Shown piece by piece: positions 1-6,538 of a stretch of 9,954 nucleotides of DNA. How positions within the stretch are numbered: the stretch's first letter is position 1; each line of letters begins with the position of its first letter. The DNA is from Dehalococcoidia bacterium (GTDB lineage: Bacteria; Chloroflexota; Dehalococcoidia; Lucifugimonadales; Lucifugimonadaceae). The notes under the pieces were generated by a model. That model made no database searches. It saw only the letters and a program-made list of their open reading frames with translations, and was not told the origin of the DNA. The DNA is taken from contig JANQEF010000231.1 in assembly GCA_028278465.1 (NCBI GenBank), positions 1 to 9,954 of the forward strand, given 5' to 3'. The translations under genes were made by a program, and so were the position numbers.

Positions 1-230
1 CGTTCATGCCAGCCGTCTGAGACCCACAGCTGTTCGCTGCCAGACAGGCTCGCCGCTCTGGCGTCCTGCAGGCGTGCGATGTGCCACGCCAGCCACGCCA
101 TGGAGTTCGACTGCTTCTCTGGGCGGAGCATGACCTGCTCCAGCGTCATGCCACTAAGCGACATCTGGAGCTCGCTGTTGACCTCGTCGAGGACCTTGAG
201 CACGAAGCTGCGCAGGCTGTCTTCCGGCAT
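1..230 (-). CDS. DinB-family putative metalloenzyme, C-terminus cut by window edge
   Basis: The minus strand reads an open frame from ATG at 230 to the window edge, giving 76 N-terminal residues. They match the start of the DinB/DUF664 four-helix fold: an amphipathic first helix, then a Trp-His-Ile-Ala-Arg-Leu segment around residues 49-53, then Leu-Trp followed by a Ser-Asp-Gly-Trp-His stretch near residue 70. His50 sits where this family normally has its first metal-ligand histidine; the other ligands lie beyond the window. Family members are putative metal-dependent, often thiol-dependent, enzymes of mostly unknown substrate. A GGAG lies 9 bases before the ATG, which supports the start. 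The gene begins 16 bases after the stop of the maleylpyruvate-isomerase-like gene, so the two are probably one operon. The family call is firm; the substrate is unknown. Confidence 0.8.
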   Translation of the reverse strand, partial: MPEDSLRSFVLKVLDEVNSELQMSLSGMTLEQVMLRPEKQSNSMAWLAWHIARLQDARAASLSGSEQLWVSDGWHE

Positions 231-246
231 GTTCGCTCACTCCAGG

Positions 247-1041
247 TCAGGTTGACTTCGCCGCCACGTTCCGCAGGTAGGCAGCCAGCTCCGCATCACC
301 GCTAACGGTGAGGTCCGACACTGGCGCGCGACCCCAGAGCCACAGGTCCAGCGCCGCCGGATCGCCGGTGATCTCGCAATCCGCAGCCGGTGATTCGGAC
401 TCCAGCACTACAGTCGGAACGTCTTCCAGCACTCTGCCGCTCCTCGTCGTTCCCGAGAACGTTGCCGCCCTGAGCCACCAGCTTCTCCCGGACGTGCTGA
501 GCCTGATCACGCGATCGCCGAGGCGCGGCGTAGCCCAGTCCGGATAGCCGCCGATGAAGATCTCAAGCGCCTCGTCGATTCCATCCTCGGCTATCACGTG
601 ATCGACTTCTCCTGCCTCGCCGTGCGCCAGCTCGGCGTCAACCCGATGAATCAGGGTCTCGTGCGCCATACGCCGGTTCCAGAATCCAACGGTCTGGTCT
701 GGCCCGTGCCACGTCCACGCAGGGTCCGTAGCGTCCTTCGACCGCAGCGCTGCCAGCATCAGCTCAGCACCTTCCTCGAACCACTCAACCACATCGCTGG
801 CGGGTTCCTTGAAGTGGAAATCCCTGTCCGTCACGCCCTCGCGGACCGTCAGCGCCTTCTCGCGGTGAATCCTGCCCAGGTGGAGCAGCAAGTCGCGAAC
901 GGTCCAGCCCGGGCAGGTCGGTACGTCTACGTCCAGCCCTCGCCGCGCTGCCGCCTCCATCACTCGGGCGTCGTGTTCTATCGATGCATGAAACTGATCA
1001 GCGTCGGGCAACTGGTCACCTGCTGAAAGCGACTCTGACAC
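247..1041 (-). CDS. Maleylpyruvate isomerase family (MDMPI-type) protein
   Basis: The 264-residue protein has the full MDMPI layout. An N-terminal DinB-like helical domain (about residues 15-140) carries the Val-Pro-Thr-Cys-Pro-Gly-Trp-Thr-Val-Arg-Asp-Leu signature at 40-51 and the motif Ala-His-Glu-Thr-Leu-Ile-His-Arg at 126-133. A C-terminal alpha/beta domain (about 175-262) ends in a typical Trp-Gly-Arg segment near 236-238. His54, Glu128 and His132 have the spacing of the zinc ligands of characterised mycothiol-dependent maleylpyruvate isomerase (E-x3-H), so the metal site looks intact. The characterised enzyme isomerises maleylpyruvate to fumarylpyruvate in gentisate breakdown, but most relatives have unknown substrates. 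The GTG start at 1041 has no clear ribosome binding site. An in-frame TTG at 1011, preceded by AGGTG, is a good alternative and still keeps the domain. The gene is co-directional with the DinB-like gene and divergent from the dehydrogenase at 1142. Confidence 0.88.
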   Translation of the reverse strand: MSESLSAGDQLPDADQFHASIEHDARVMEAAARRGLDVDVPTCPGWTVRDLLLHLGRIHREKALTVREGVTDRDFHFKEPASDVVEWFEEGAELMLAALRSKDATDPAWTWHGPDQTVGFWNRRMAHETLIHRVDAELAHGEAGEVDHVIAEDGIDEALEIFIGGYPDWATPRLGDRVIRLSTSGRSWWLRAATFSGTTRSGRVLEDVPTVVLESESPAADCEITGDPAALDLWLWGRAPVSDLTVSGDAELAAYLRNVAAKST

Positions 1042-1077
1042 CGCAAGAGGCTCGGTAAATCCTCACGCAAGGGGCGT

Positions 1078-1104
1078 GATTCTACGCCATCGGCGTTTAG
1101 AATC
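1078..1104. promoter_or_regulatory. Inverted repeat with two outward TAGAAT hexamers in a divergent gap
   Basis: Left arm GATTCTA (1078-1084) plus CGCC (1085-1088) pairs with GGCG (1092-1095) plus TAGAATC (1098-1104). The loop is ATC and there is a two-base TT bulge on the right side. Read outward, each arm holds TAGAAT, five of six matches to a -10 box: plus strand 1098-1103, minus strand 1079-1084. Either would give a leader of about 30 bases to the dehydrogenase ATG (1142) or the isomerase-like GTG (1041). No good -35 box is seen on either side. The site could be a divergent promoter with a dyad operator, or a hairpin. Confidence 0.5.
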
Positions 1105-1141
1105 CCGACACTTTCAGGCCCAGGACTCAAGAGGCACAGTC

Positions 1142-2107
1142 ATGCTCAAGTTCGTCTTCACGCCACCGATCGATGAGCTGCGCGCCGAGTGGGCTCGCAG
1201 GCTGGGTGACACGATGGCCGAGTACTCCGTGGTAGTGGCGGAGACGGATGAAGACCTGAGGCGAGAGATCGTCGATGCGGACGCCGCGTTCGGCTGGATT
1301 CCGACGGATGCGTTGGCGAGCGCCACGAAGCTGCGCTGGCTGCAGAACCCTGACGCCGGTCCGTTCGACGGTTACTTCTACCCGGAGCTGATCGCGCACC
1401 CTGTCACGGTCTGCAACCCGCGCGGGATCTACTTCGACCACATCTCGCACCACGTGATGATGTACATCCTCGCCCTCTCGCGCGGCCTGCCGTACTACTT
1501 CGAGGCGCAGCGAAACGCGACATGGGACAAGGATGCTCGCAAGAACGGGTATGTCTCGTTGCCGGACTCGACTGTGCTGATCTCGGGCGTCGGCGGCATT
1601 GGCCATGAAACGGCGCGGCTGTGCGGCGAGTTCGGGATGCGCGTGATCGGAATCGATCCGCGGCCAGAGCATGACGTTCCGAATGTCGAGATGCACAGCA
1701 CCGACAGGCTCGATGAGCTCGTGCCCGAGGCCGACTTCGTTGTGACCACTACGCCGCACACGCCGGAGACCGAGGGGATGTGGAACGCTCGCCGTTTCGG
1801 GCTGATGAAGCCTACGGCGTATTTCATCAGCATCGGGCGCGGCAAGACGACAGTGCTCGAGGACCTGACGAACGCCATCGAGAGCGGGCAGATCGCAGGC
1901 TGCGGGCTCGACGTGTTCGAGATCGAACCGCTGCCGTCCGACCACCGTCTATGGCGTCAGCCGAACGTGGTCCTCACGCCGCACATAGCGGTCAAAGATG
2001 CAGAGAACCTGCCCGAGCGTCGATACCAGGTGATCCTCGAAAACGCCCGGCGTCTCGCGGCCGGCGAGCCGCTGATGAACGTGGTCGACAAGGAGCTCTG
2101 GTACTAA
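1142..2107 (+). CDS. D-isomer-specific 2-hydroxyacid dehydrogenase, NAD-dependent
   Basis: The 321-residue length is normal for the family. The protein catalyses reversible NAD(P)-linked oxidation of a D-2-hydroxyacid to a 2-oxoacid in the cytoplasm. The nucleotide-binding domain starts near residue 144 with Gly-Val-Gly-Gly-Ile-Gly at 149-154. Asp172 at the end of the next strand favours NAD over NADP. The catalytic triad is visible: Arg233 in Ile-Gly-Arg-Gly, Glu262 in Phe-Glu-Ile-Glu-Pro-Leu-Pro, and His281 in Leu-Thr-Pro-His. The substrate domain (1-100 and the C-terminal tail) is divergent, so the substrate cannot be named; glyoxylate/hydroxypyruvate reductase-like activity is one possibility. 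The frame is open from 1076, but ATG at 1142 is chosen because AGAGG lies 7 bases before it and homology begins there. It is divergent from the isomerase-like gene. Confidence 0.93.
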   Translation: MLKFVFTPPIDELRAEWARRLGDTMAEYSVVVAETDEDLRREIVDADAAFGWIPTDALASATKLRWLQNPDAGPFDGYFYPELIAHPVTVCNPRGIYFDHISHHVMMYILALSRGLPYYFEAQRNATWDKDARKNGYVSLPDSTVLISGVGGIGHETARLCGEFGMRVIGIDPRPEHDVPNVEMHSTDRLDELVPEADFVVTTTPHTPETEGMWNARRFGLMKPTAYFISIGRGKTTVLEDLTNAIESGQIAGCGLDVFEIEPLPSDHRLWRQPNVVLTPHIAVKDAENLPERRYQVILENARRLAAGEPLMNVVDKELWY

Positions 2108-2170
2108 GGCTTGAGGCCGCAACGTCTGAGTGTTGAGGGCATACGGGATCTGTGCGAACCGCGTGGCGGT

Positions 2171-2214
2171 AATCTCAAGCTAACCGGTGCCCAATCTCAG
2201 GTAACCGTTCTCCC
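2171..2214. repeat. Two adjacent imperfect 22-base repeats (AATCTCA...TAACCG)
   Basis: Units at 2171-2192 and 2193-2214 both start with AATCTCA, continue to TAACCG and end in CCC; aligning them fully needs a one-base gap and a few mismatches. A third AATCTCAG occurs at 2252-2259. They lie in the 263-base gap between the dehydrogenase and the lipoprotein gene, which otherwise shows no convincing gene or terminator. Their role is unknown; a binding site or duplicated junk are both possible. Confidence 0.4.
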
Positions 2215-2370
2215 AAACCTGCCCCAACCCCGCTTCAAGTACCGCGCCAGCAATCTCAGATGCGGATTGTGAGGTGCCCGGCGCATATCCCGGAACGACC
2301 TCCACCGCCGCAATAGCCGCTGCGGTCTTCCGCGTCCCCGTCATCTGTATGAACAGTAAGGACTGTGTTC

Positions 2371-3438
2371 GTGAAGGCACGCGCCGCGTTGGCGATAGCA
2401 TCGGTTTCGCTAGTAGCGATGCTGGCGTGCGCATCAGACGCCGGCGCGGAGGTGCCTCCCGACGCTTCGGGAACGGGTGGGTATGCTGACGGCGGACGAG
2501 CGCCAGAACCACGGCCCACCTCAACGCCTTGGCCAAGGTTCGGACCGCCGCGGGTAACCGCGGCATCGGTTGCTGCCGCCGTGCAGTCGGCTCCAGACGG
2601 CCCTTCGGCCACTCCTCAACCAACGGCGACTCCGTCTCCGGTTCCGACAAGCGACGCCTCGGTCGCCACTCAAGTGGACTTCCCGGTCACCAGTCCTCCG
2701 AGTTCCGGCGCGACCGCTACGCCGCTCGACAGTTCGGGCACCTTCGACGCGCTGATGCCGTACTCGCACCTTCTGCCGCTCGACTGGGAGCGAGTCATTG
2801 GCGACGACGAGATCGTGGTTGTTCACTCTTCGGGTGAAGCGCAGGTTTCGGTGCGGGAACGACACGTAGATCGCGACTCCTTTACCTCGCTCGAAGACCT
2901 CGCACTAACTCACACACCGTTCGAGTTTGTCGACTGGACCGGGAGATCACTATCCAGCGCAGAGACCACCGGAACGACTTCGTTGCGGCAGGAGTACGCG
3001 GGGACCCGGCTTGGGGAGCCGTACGTGGCGGTTGTCGACTGGCATCTCTGGGGCGAACTGCTTATCGAGGTCGTGGCGGAGGCCGGCGCCGGGACCTGGG
3101 CAGACGACTCGAAGTTGCGGAACACAGCGCTGCTCATCGCATCTTCGTTCGCACCGGATGGCAGTGTGCCGCTCGCGACCGAAGCGGATGTCGAGCCCCG
3201 GCTGACCGCTCGCTTTGGCCAACGGCCGAGCAACATCTATCCGGCGCCGGTAAACGGAATCCCGAGCGCGCAACTGTCGTGCAGTCATGTGCTGCTCGAC
3301 CTTGTCTCAGAGCCGTCTTACCTTGGCGCGGGCGAATGGCAGGTCTTCGCCATCACGCAGCAGGGCGTGCAGGTGTGGCACATCTTCGAGCCGACGCTGG
3401 AGATCATCCCGGCGGCTCACAACACCAGCTACTGCTAG
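2371..3438 (+). CDS. Putative secreted lipoprotein with Thr/Pro/Ser-rich spacer, function unknown
   Basis: The 355-residue protein begins with a short basic N-terminus (Lys2, Arg4) and a hydrophobic run (5-19) ending in Met-Leu-Ala-Cys, with the cysteine at 20. This fits a lipoprotein signal, although Met at -3 is not the usual Leu. A low-complexity spacer rich in Thr, Pro, Ser and Ala follows (about 25-126), of a kind common between membrane anchor and domain in Chloroflexota. The globular part (127-355) mixes beta strands and helices, with two Trp-rich stretches and a terminal cysteine. I recognise no named family. The GTG at 2371 is preferred over GTG at 2365 because AAGGA (2358-2362) is 8 bases before it but only 2 from the other. 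It probably faces the cell exterior, anchored to the membrane. No enzymatic motif was seen. Confidence 0.72.
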   Translation: MKARAALAIASVSLVAMLACASDAGAEVPPDASGTGGYADGGRAPEPRPTSTPWPRFGPPRVTAASVAAAVQSAPDGPSATPQPTATPSPVPTSDASVATQVDFPVTSPPSSGATATPLDSSGTFDALMPYSHLLPLDWERVIGDDEIVVVHSSGEAQVSVRERHVDRDSFTSLEDLALTHTPFEFVDWTGRSLSSAETTGTTSLRQEYAGTRLGEPYVAVVDWHLWGELLIEVVAEAGAGTWADDSKLRNTALLIASSFAPDGSVPLATEADVEPRLTARFGQRPSNIYPAPVNGIPSAQLSCSHVLLDLVSEPSYLGAGEWQVFAITQQGVQVWHIFEPTLEIIPAAHNTSYC

Positions 3439-3551
3439 CGACGCTCGCTCCGGCCATCAGGCTCCTGATACCGTTATCTGCCCGCGGACTGCGCCGGTCA
3501 GGCAGCTCTGCCGCGGAGCCAGATCTCTACCCGCAAGCCAGGAACTGCCAG

Positions 3552-4268
3552 ATGCCGTCACCACAGCCGCCACTCAGCCAGGACCAGCTCGACGCGCTCG
3601 CCCAGCTCGACACGCCGACCATCGCCAACGCGCTCGAAGAACTTGATATACGCCCCCGGACCGAAGGGTTCCTGCGGCCGGAGATCAGGTGTATATCGCC
3701 GGTCGAAGGCACCATCGTCGGCTACGCAGTCACAGGACTGATCTCCACGCGGCATCGGTCGCCGAAAGCGCTGGGCCGTCCCGACTACTGGAACGCCATA
3801 GTCTCGATTCCGGCACCCCGGATGGTCGTCCTGCATGACATCGACTACCCGGACGTGATCGGCTCGTACTGGGGTGAGGTGCAGGGGAACACAGCGCTGG
3901 GTCTCGACTGTGTCGGCGCCGTGACGGACGGCGGTGTCAGAGACCTCAAAGAGGCCGAGGAGATGGGCTTCCCGTTCTGGGCGAAAGAGGTGATGGTTTC
4001 GCACGGGTATGTGCACGCCCTGGAGTTCAACGTGCCGATCGGGATTGGCGGCGTGCTGGTCCGGCCCGGCGACGTCATCGCAGCAGACATTCACGGGGCG
4101 ATCGAGGTGCCGGTCGAAGCCGTGCCGAAGCTGCCAGAGGCGGCGAAACTGCTGACCGAGCGGGAGTCGATCATCATCGAGGCCGCACGGTCAGCCGATG
4201 CCTCACCGGAGACGCTCGCCGCCGCGTGGGACCGTGCGTCGAAGATAGGCGCAGAGCAGACGTACTGA
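3552..4268 (+). CDS. RraA family protein (HMG/CHA aldolase-like)
   Basis: The 238-residue protein belongs to the RraA-like fold, which includes class II 4-hydroxy-4-methyl-2-oxoglutarate/4-carboxy-4-hydroxy-2-oxoadipate aldolases, regulators of RNase E, and entries misnamed as dimethylmenaquinone methyltransferases. The N-terminal Leu-Asp-Thr-Pro-Thr-Ile-Ala-Asn-Ala-Leu (19-28) is typical. The core Gly-Glu-Val-Gln-Gly-Asn segment (108-113) precedes Gly-Ala-Val-Thr-Asp-Gly-Gly-Val-Arg-Asp (122-131). Arg130 and Asp131 correspond to the substrate- and metal-binding pair of the aldolases. Arg171-Pro-Gly-Asp174 and Ala-Asp179 follow as in the family. The active site looks intact, so an aldolase or decarboxylase on a 2-oxo acid is more likely than RNase regulation. 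ATG at 3552 is set by AGGAA (3540-3544) 7 bases upstream, although the frame is open much earlier. The 113-base gap to the lipoprotein gene leaves co-transcription open. Confidence 0.88.
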   Translation: MPSPQPPLSQDQLDALAQLDTPTIANALEELDIRPRTEGFLRPEIRCISPVEGTIVGYAVTGLISTRHRSPKALGRPDYWNAIVSIPAPRMVVLHDIDYPDVIGSYWGEVQGNTALGLDCVGAVTDGGVRDLKEAEEMGFPFWAKEVMVSHGYVHALEFNVPIGIGGVLVRPGDVIAADIHGAIEVPVEAVPKLPEAAKLLTERESIIIEAARSADASPETLAAAWDRASKIGAEQTY

Positions 4269-4367
4269 TCGGTCGCCGGCCGAAGCGGTCACGGGTGAGG
4301 AACCGCCCGGCCCGACACGCTATCCTCCGTTCCAGGTGATGGTGGACTGACGTGTTGGGAGGCGTGT

Positions 4368-4814
4368 GTGACCGAACCCGAGATCGTGGTGCCGGGCGGA
4401 GCGGTGATCGACGAGCGGATCGGCTACGGGACGGCGGATGGCGTCGAGTATGTGCAGTCGTGGTTGGTCGGCTACGCGCCTGAGAGCGGCGAGAGGGTCT
4501 TCAAGCACGAGTTCCGGCTGGCGCTGCGCGGCGAAGTAGAGATGTTCGGTGTAGTGGCGGAGGAGAGCGCTCCACCATCGCAGATCGAGGATATGGCGGC
4601 GTGGGTCTGCGAGCGGGCCGCCGGGAAGATCGCCGAGAAACTGAGCCGTCGCAGCGGTCGGTTGACACCTGAAAAGCTTGCGGACCGTCAGAACTGGGAT
4701 GCCCGCCGCGAGCTTGCGGCCATCTGGCGCGATTACCGTGCGTGGTCTCGGAAGCGGAGAGCGGGTGGCGGACCGAAGCTGTATGTGCCCGGCTTTTCGC
4801 CCGAACCTAGCTGA
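4368..4814 (+). CDS. Hypothetical protein, 148 residues
   Basis: I do not recognise this protein. Residues 5-65 look beta-rich (alternating Val/Ile/Tyr with Gly turns). Residues 72-130 look helical and become strongly basic, with an Arg-Lys-Arg-Arg cluster at 128-131. The tail is Pro/Gly-rich. There is no signal peptide or membrane segment. The GTG start has a strong GGGAGG (4357-4362) 5 bases upstream, and third codon positions are GC-rich, so the gene is probably real. Its last 8 bases overlap the end of the convergent small gene on the minus strand. It sits between cellular enzymes and a phage-like block, so it could belong to either; the basic helical half would fit nucleic-acid contact, but that is conjecture. 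Confidence 0.65.
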   Translation: MTEPEIVVPGGAVIDERIGYGTADGVEYVQSWLVGYAPESGERVFKHEFRLALRGEVEMFGVVAEESAPPSQIEDMAAWVCERAAGKIAEKLSRRSGRLTPEKLADRQNWDARRELAAIWRDYRAWSRKRRAGGGPKLYVPGFSPEPS

Positions 4815-5022
4815 CCTCGACGTTCCAATCTGCCGGCCTGACGATGCGGCCCCGGCTCTTGCGCAGCCGCTCGGTCATCTGCGCCTGCTGCAGCGCCCGC
4901 GCCGCACGCTTCACGTTTACGCTCGCCTCGTGCCGCTCGGCAGAGTTGCCTGTCTTCCTCGCCTCCCCGACTCGCTTCAGGTAGAGCGATCGTGCCTGCG
5001 TGACTGAAAGCACTCGGTTCAT
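4807..5022 (-). CDS. Small basic hypothetical protein, 71 residues
   Basis: The frame runs from ATG at 5022 to TAG at 4807 on the minus strand. GGGAG lies 8 bases before the ATG, and codon third positions are GC-rich. The product is highly charged and almost entirely helix-forming (residues 4-57, rich in Arg, Lys, Glu, Ala and Gln), with a short Trp-containing tail. No family is recognised. The overlap of 8 bases with the convergent gene at 4368 is unusual but tolerated in compact genomes. A longer frame starting at 5029 in another phase has poorer codon use and was not chosen. It could be a small phage or DNA-associated protein. Existence is moderately likely, function unknown. Confidence 0.55.
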   Translation of the reverse strand: MNRVLSVTQARSLYLKRVGEARKTGNSAERHEASVNVKRAARALQQAQMTERLRKSRGRIVRPADWNVEVS

Positions 5023-5331
5023 GGCGCATTCTCCCGTGTGAAGTCCAAATAGTGTTGCGGCCCGCTAACTCAAATGGTGCGATCGTGGAGTCTCATCCGA
5101 ATGTGCGCAGCCTCTTGGGTCGCCCGTTCATTCTTGCTGAGAAAAGGTCATGCCGGCTTCGCGTGCGATGTCGTGTGTCAACCGACTGTGGTCCAGATGT
5201 TTGGCGCAGGCTGAGCTTCGTACACCGTTCCGCCCGTCGGCATAGCGGACAGCACGGGCTCTACATTTCAACGGACCGCCCGCAGAATTGAATCTCGGGT
5301 TCTACGACTTGACTGAACGCGAGGTGGTGGA
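5023..5331. other. Non-coding or undecided stretch before the phage-like block
   Basis: These 309 bases are less GC-rich than their surroundings. They contain only weak frames: a 79-codon frame at 5052-5291 with Arg/Ser-rich, uncharacteristic content, and the beginning of a frame from TTG 5288. On the minus strand TTGAGT (5068-5073) and TATTTG (5046-5051) are 16 bases apart and could be a weak promoter for the small gene ending at 4807. I see no tRNA, terminator or attachment-site repeat. The stretch may hold the promoter of the plus-strand block. Confidence 0.4.
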
Positions 5332-6417
5332 GTGGCTGAGACTCGAACGGCGGAGCGAGAAGCGTCGGCAATTACCGAAAAGAAGCGCAATGGGACCAGA
5401 GGGCAGCGCGAAGGAGAGAAGCCTGCGGCCTCCAACGTGGCGCGCGACGTCTGTCTTCTCGGCTACGCAGAGGAGACGCGAGACTTAGTTTTCGATCTGC
5501 CTGACACGGCCGAGATCTGGGCGATCAACATGGCCCACGTGTTCCTGTTCGGGCCCGAGGGCGCGAAAAGCAGGGCCTCGGCGAAGTACTGGTTCCAGAT
5601 GCACCCGCGTGACTGGTCGTCTGCCGGCAAGCCGCCGACCGGATACTTCGGTAGGCCCAGGGAGCACCTGAATTTCCTGGGATCGTTCGACGGAACGGTG
5701 TGGATGCAGGAACCGGACTCTGACATCCCGAACTCGAAGCGCTACCCACTCGAACAGGTAGCCGCGGCCTCCGGTCGGAGCTACTTCACGTCAACCTTTG
5801 CGTACCAGCTGGGCCTGGCCTGGTATGAGCACGTCGTTGAGCGAAAGACCATCGGCAGTCTTCGCATCTACGGCGTGAACCTGACGAGCATGGACGAATA
5901 CATCCACCAGAAGTCATGTGTCGAGTACTGGCTGGGTCGCCTCGAAGAAGCGGGCGTGGAGCTCGAAATCCCCGACGGCTCGGCGCTTCTCAAGGGCCGG
6001 CTCTACGCCGTAGCGGAGACTGACCTGTCCGACCACGCCTTCGAGCGTCTGCAGTTCTGGAAGGCGAAGTACACCGAGGCGTGGGCCAACATCAACACCT
6101 GCAACAGCATGAGGGCCGAGCTTAAGTTCTGGGCCGCTCAGCTTTCGGCCATCGCAGACGAACATCCGGACCAGTTCACAGACGAGATCAAGAACAAGGT
6201 CCAGGCGGTGTTCGACCGGCGCTCATCGAACCTGAACGCGCTGCACGAGCGGTCGGGCGCCGAGCTGAACGGCGCGCTCGGCATGGTGAAGGACAACCAG
6301 CACTGGCTCGCCATCACCGGCGGGATCGATCACCGCGCCCCGCAACTGCCCGATCTCCGGCTGCCTGCCGACTACCTGAGCGGCGACTGGACCGTGCCCG
6401 AACCGAAAGCGATCTGA
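5332..6417 (+). CDS. Phage-associated conserved Rossmann-like protein
   Basis: The 361-residue protein belongs, by pattern, to a family of uncharacterised proteins common in tailed-phage genomes near head genes. Its marks are Val-Cys-Leu-Leu-Gly-Tyr-Ala-Glu-Glu-Thr-Arg-Asp (40-51), Glu-Ile-Trp-Ala-Ile-Asn (61-66), Trp-Phe-Gln-Met-His (87-91), Ile-Pro-Asn-Ser-Lys-Arg-Tyr-Pro-Leu (132-140), Tyr-Phe-Thr-Ser-Thr (151-155), Ile-Tyr-Gly-Val-Asn (179-183), and Ser-Ala-Leu-Leu-Lys-Gly-Arg-Leu-Tyr-Ala (217-226). The first block resembles a nucleotide-binding beta-alpha start. Some relatives are compared with the DUF115/MptE fold, but no reaction is established. Residues 231-325 are predicted long helices, possibly a coiled coil. 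The first 38 residues are low-complexity and may not be native. The GTG start has AGGTGG 4 bases upstream. It lies 121 bases before the portal gene in the same direction. Confidence 0.75.
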   Translation: MAETRTAEREASAITEKKRNGTRGQREGEKPAASNVARDVCLLGYAEETRDLVFDLPDTAEIWAINMAHVFLFGPEGAKSRASAKYWFQMHPRDWSSAGKPPTGYFGRPREHLNFLGSFDGTVWMQEPDSDIPNSKRYPLEQVAAASGRSYFTSTFAYQLGLAWYEHVVERKTIGSLRIYGVNLTSMDEYIHQKSCVEYWLGRLEEAGVELEIPDGSALLKGRLYAVAETDLSDHAFERLQFWKAKYTEAWANINTCNSMRAELKFWAAQLSAIADEHPDQFTDEIKNKVQAVFDRRSSNLNALHERSGAELNGALGMVKDNQHWLAITGGIDHRAPQLPDLRLPADYLSGDWTVPEPKAI

Positions 6418-6485
6418 CCGCCTGACACGGTGCTTGGAACGCGCTCGCCCGCTCAATAGCCTGAGTCTCAGCAATCGGATCGGAT

Positions 6486-6502
6486 GCGGGCAGAACGCCC
6501 GC
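6486..6502 (+). other. GC hairpin in the portal leader
   Basis: GCGGGC (6486-6491) and GCCCGC (6497-6502) pair perfectly around the loop AGAAC. No T-tract follows, so an intrinsic terminator is unlikely. It ends 22 bases before the portal ribosome binding site and could slow readthrough, shield the mRNA end, or be chance. Confidence 0.35.
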
Positions 6503-6524
6503 GGTTCGCACGGCCTTTCCCGGC

Positions 6525-6530
6525 AAGGAG
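6525..6530 (+). promoter_or_regulatory. Ribosome binding site deciding the portal start
   Basis: AAGGAG lies exactly 8 bases before TTG at 6539. The earlier in-frame TTG at 6434 has no comparable site, so translation most likely begins at 6539. Confidence 0.75.
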
Positions 6531-6538
6531 CGGAAGCA

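Noticed and set aside
1127..1945. 272-codon open frame on the minus strand
   Set aside because: It lies wholly opposite the dehydrogenase, whose catalytic motifs are intact. The product is Arg/Val/His-rich without domain pattern, a normal shadow in GC-rich DNA.
2180..2650. 156-codon minus-strand frame covering the gap before the lipoprotein gene
   Set aside because: Most of it is antisense to the lipoprotein signal and spacer region. Only the last 54 codons lie in the gap, and they show no family pattern or ribosome site.
3456..3469. Inverted repeat ATCAGG-CT-CCTGAT after the lipoprotein gene
   Set aside because: The usable stem is only 5 pairs with a 4-base loop and no T-tract, so it is not a convincing terminator.
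3279..3551. Upstream extension of the RraA-family frame by 91 codons
   Set aside because: It overlaps the end of the lipoprotein gene, its residues do not resemble the family, and a good ribosome site places the start at 3552.
5052..5291. 79-codon plus-strand frame from GTG 5052
   Set aside because: It has no ribosome binding site, unusual Arg/Ser/Cys-rich content and poor codon use.
5321..5355. tRNA-like text (GTGGCTGAG plus ACTCGAAC)
   Set aside because: It recalls D-arm and reversed T-arm motifs, but no T-stem, anticodon arm or acceptor stem can be folded on either strand.
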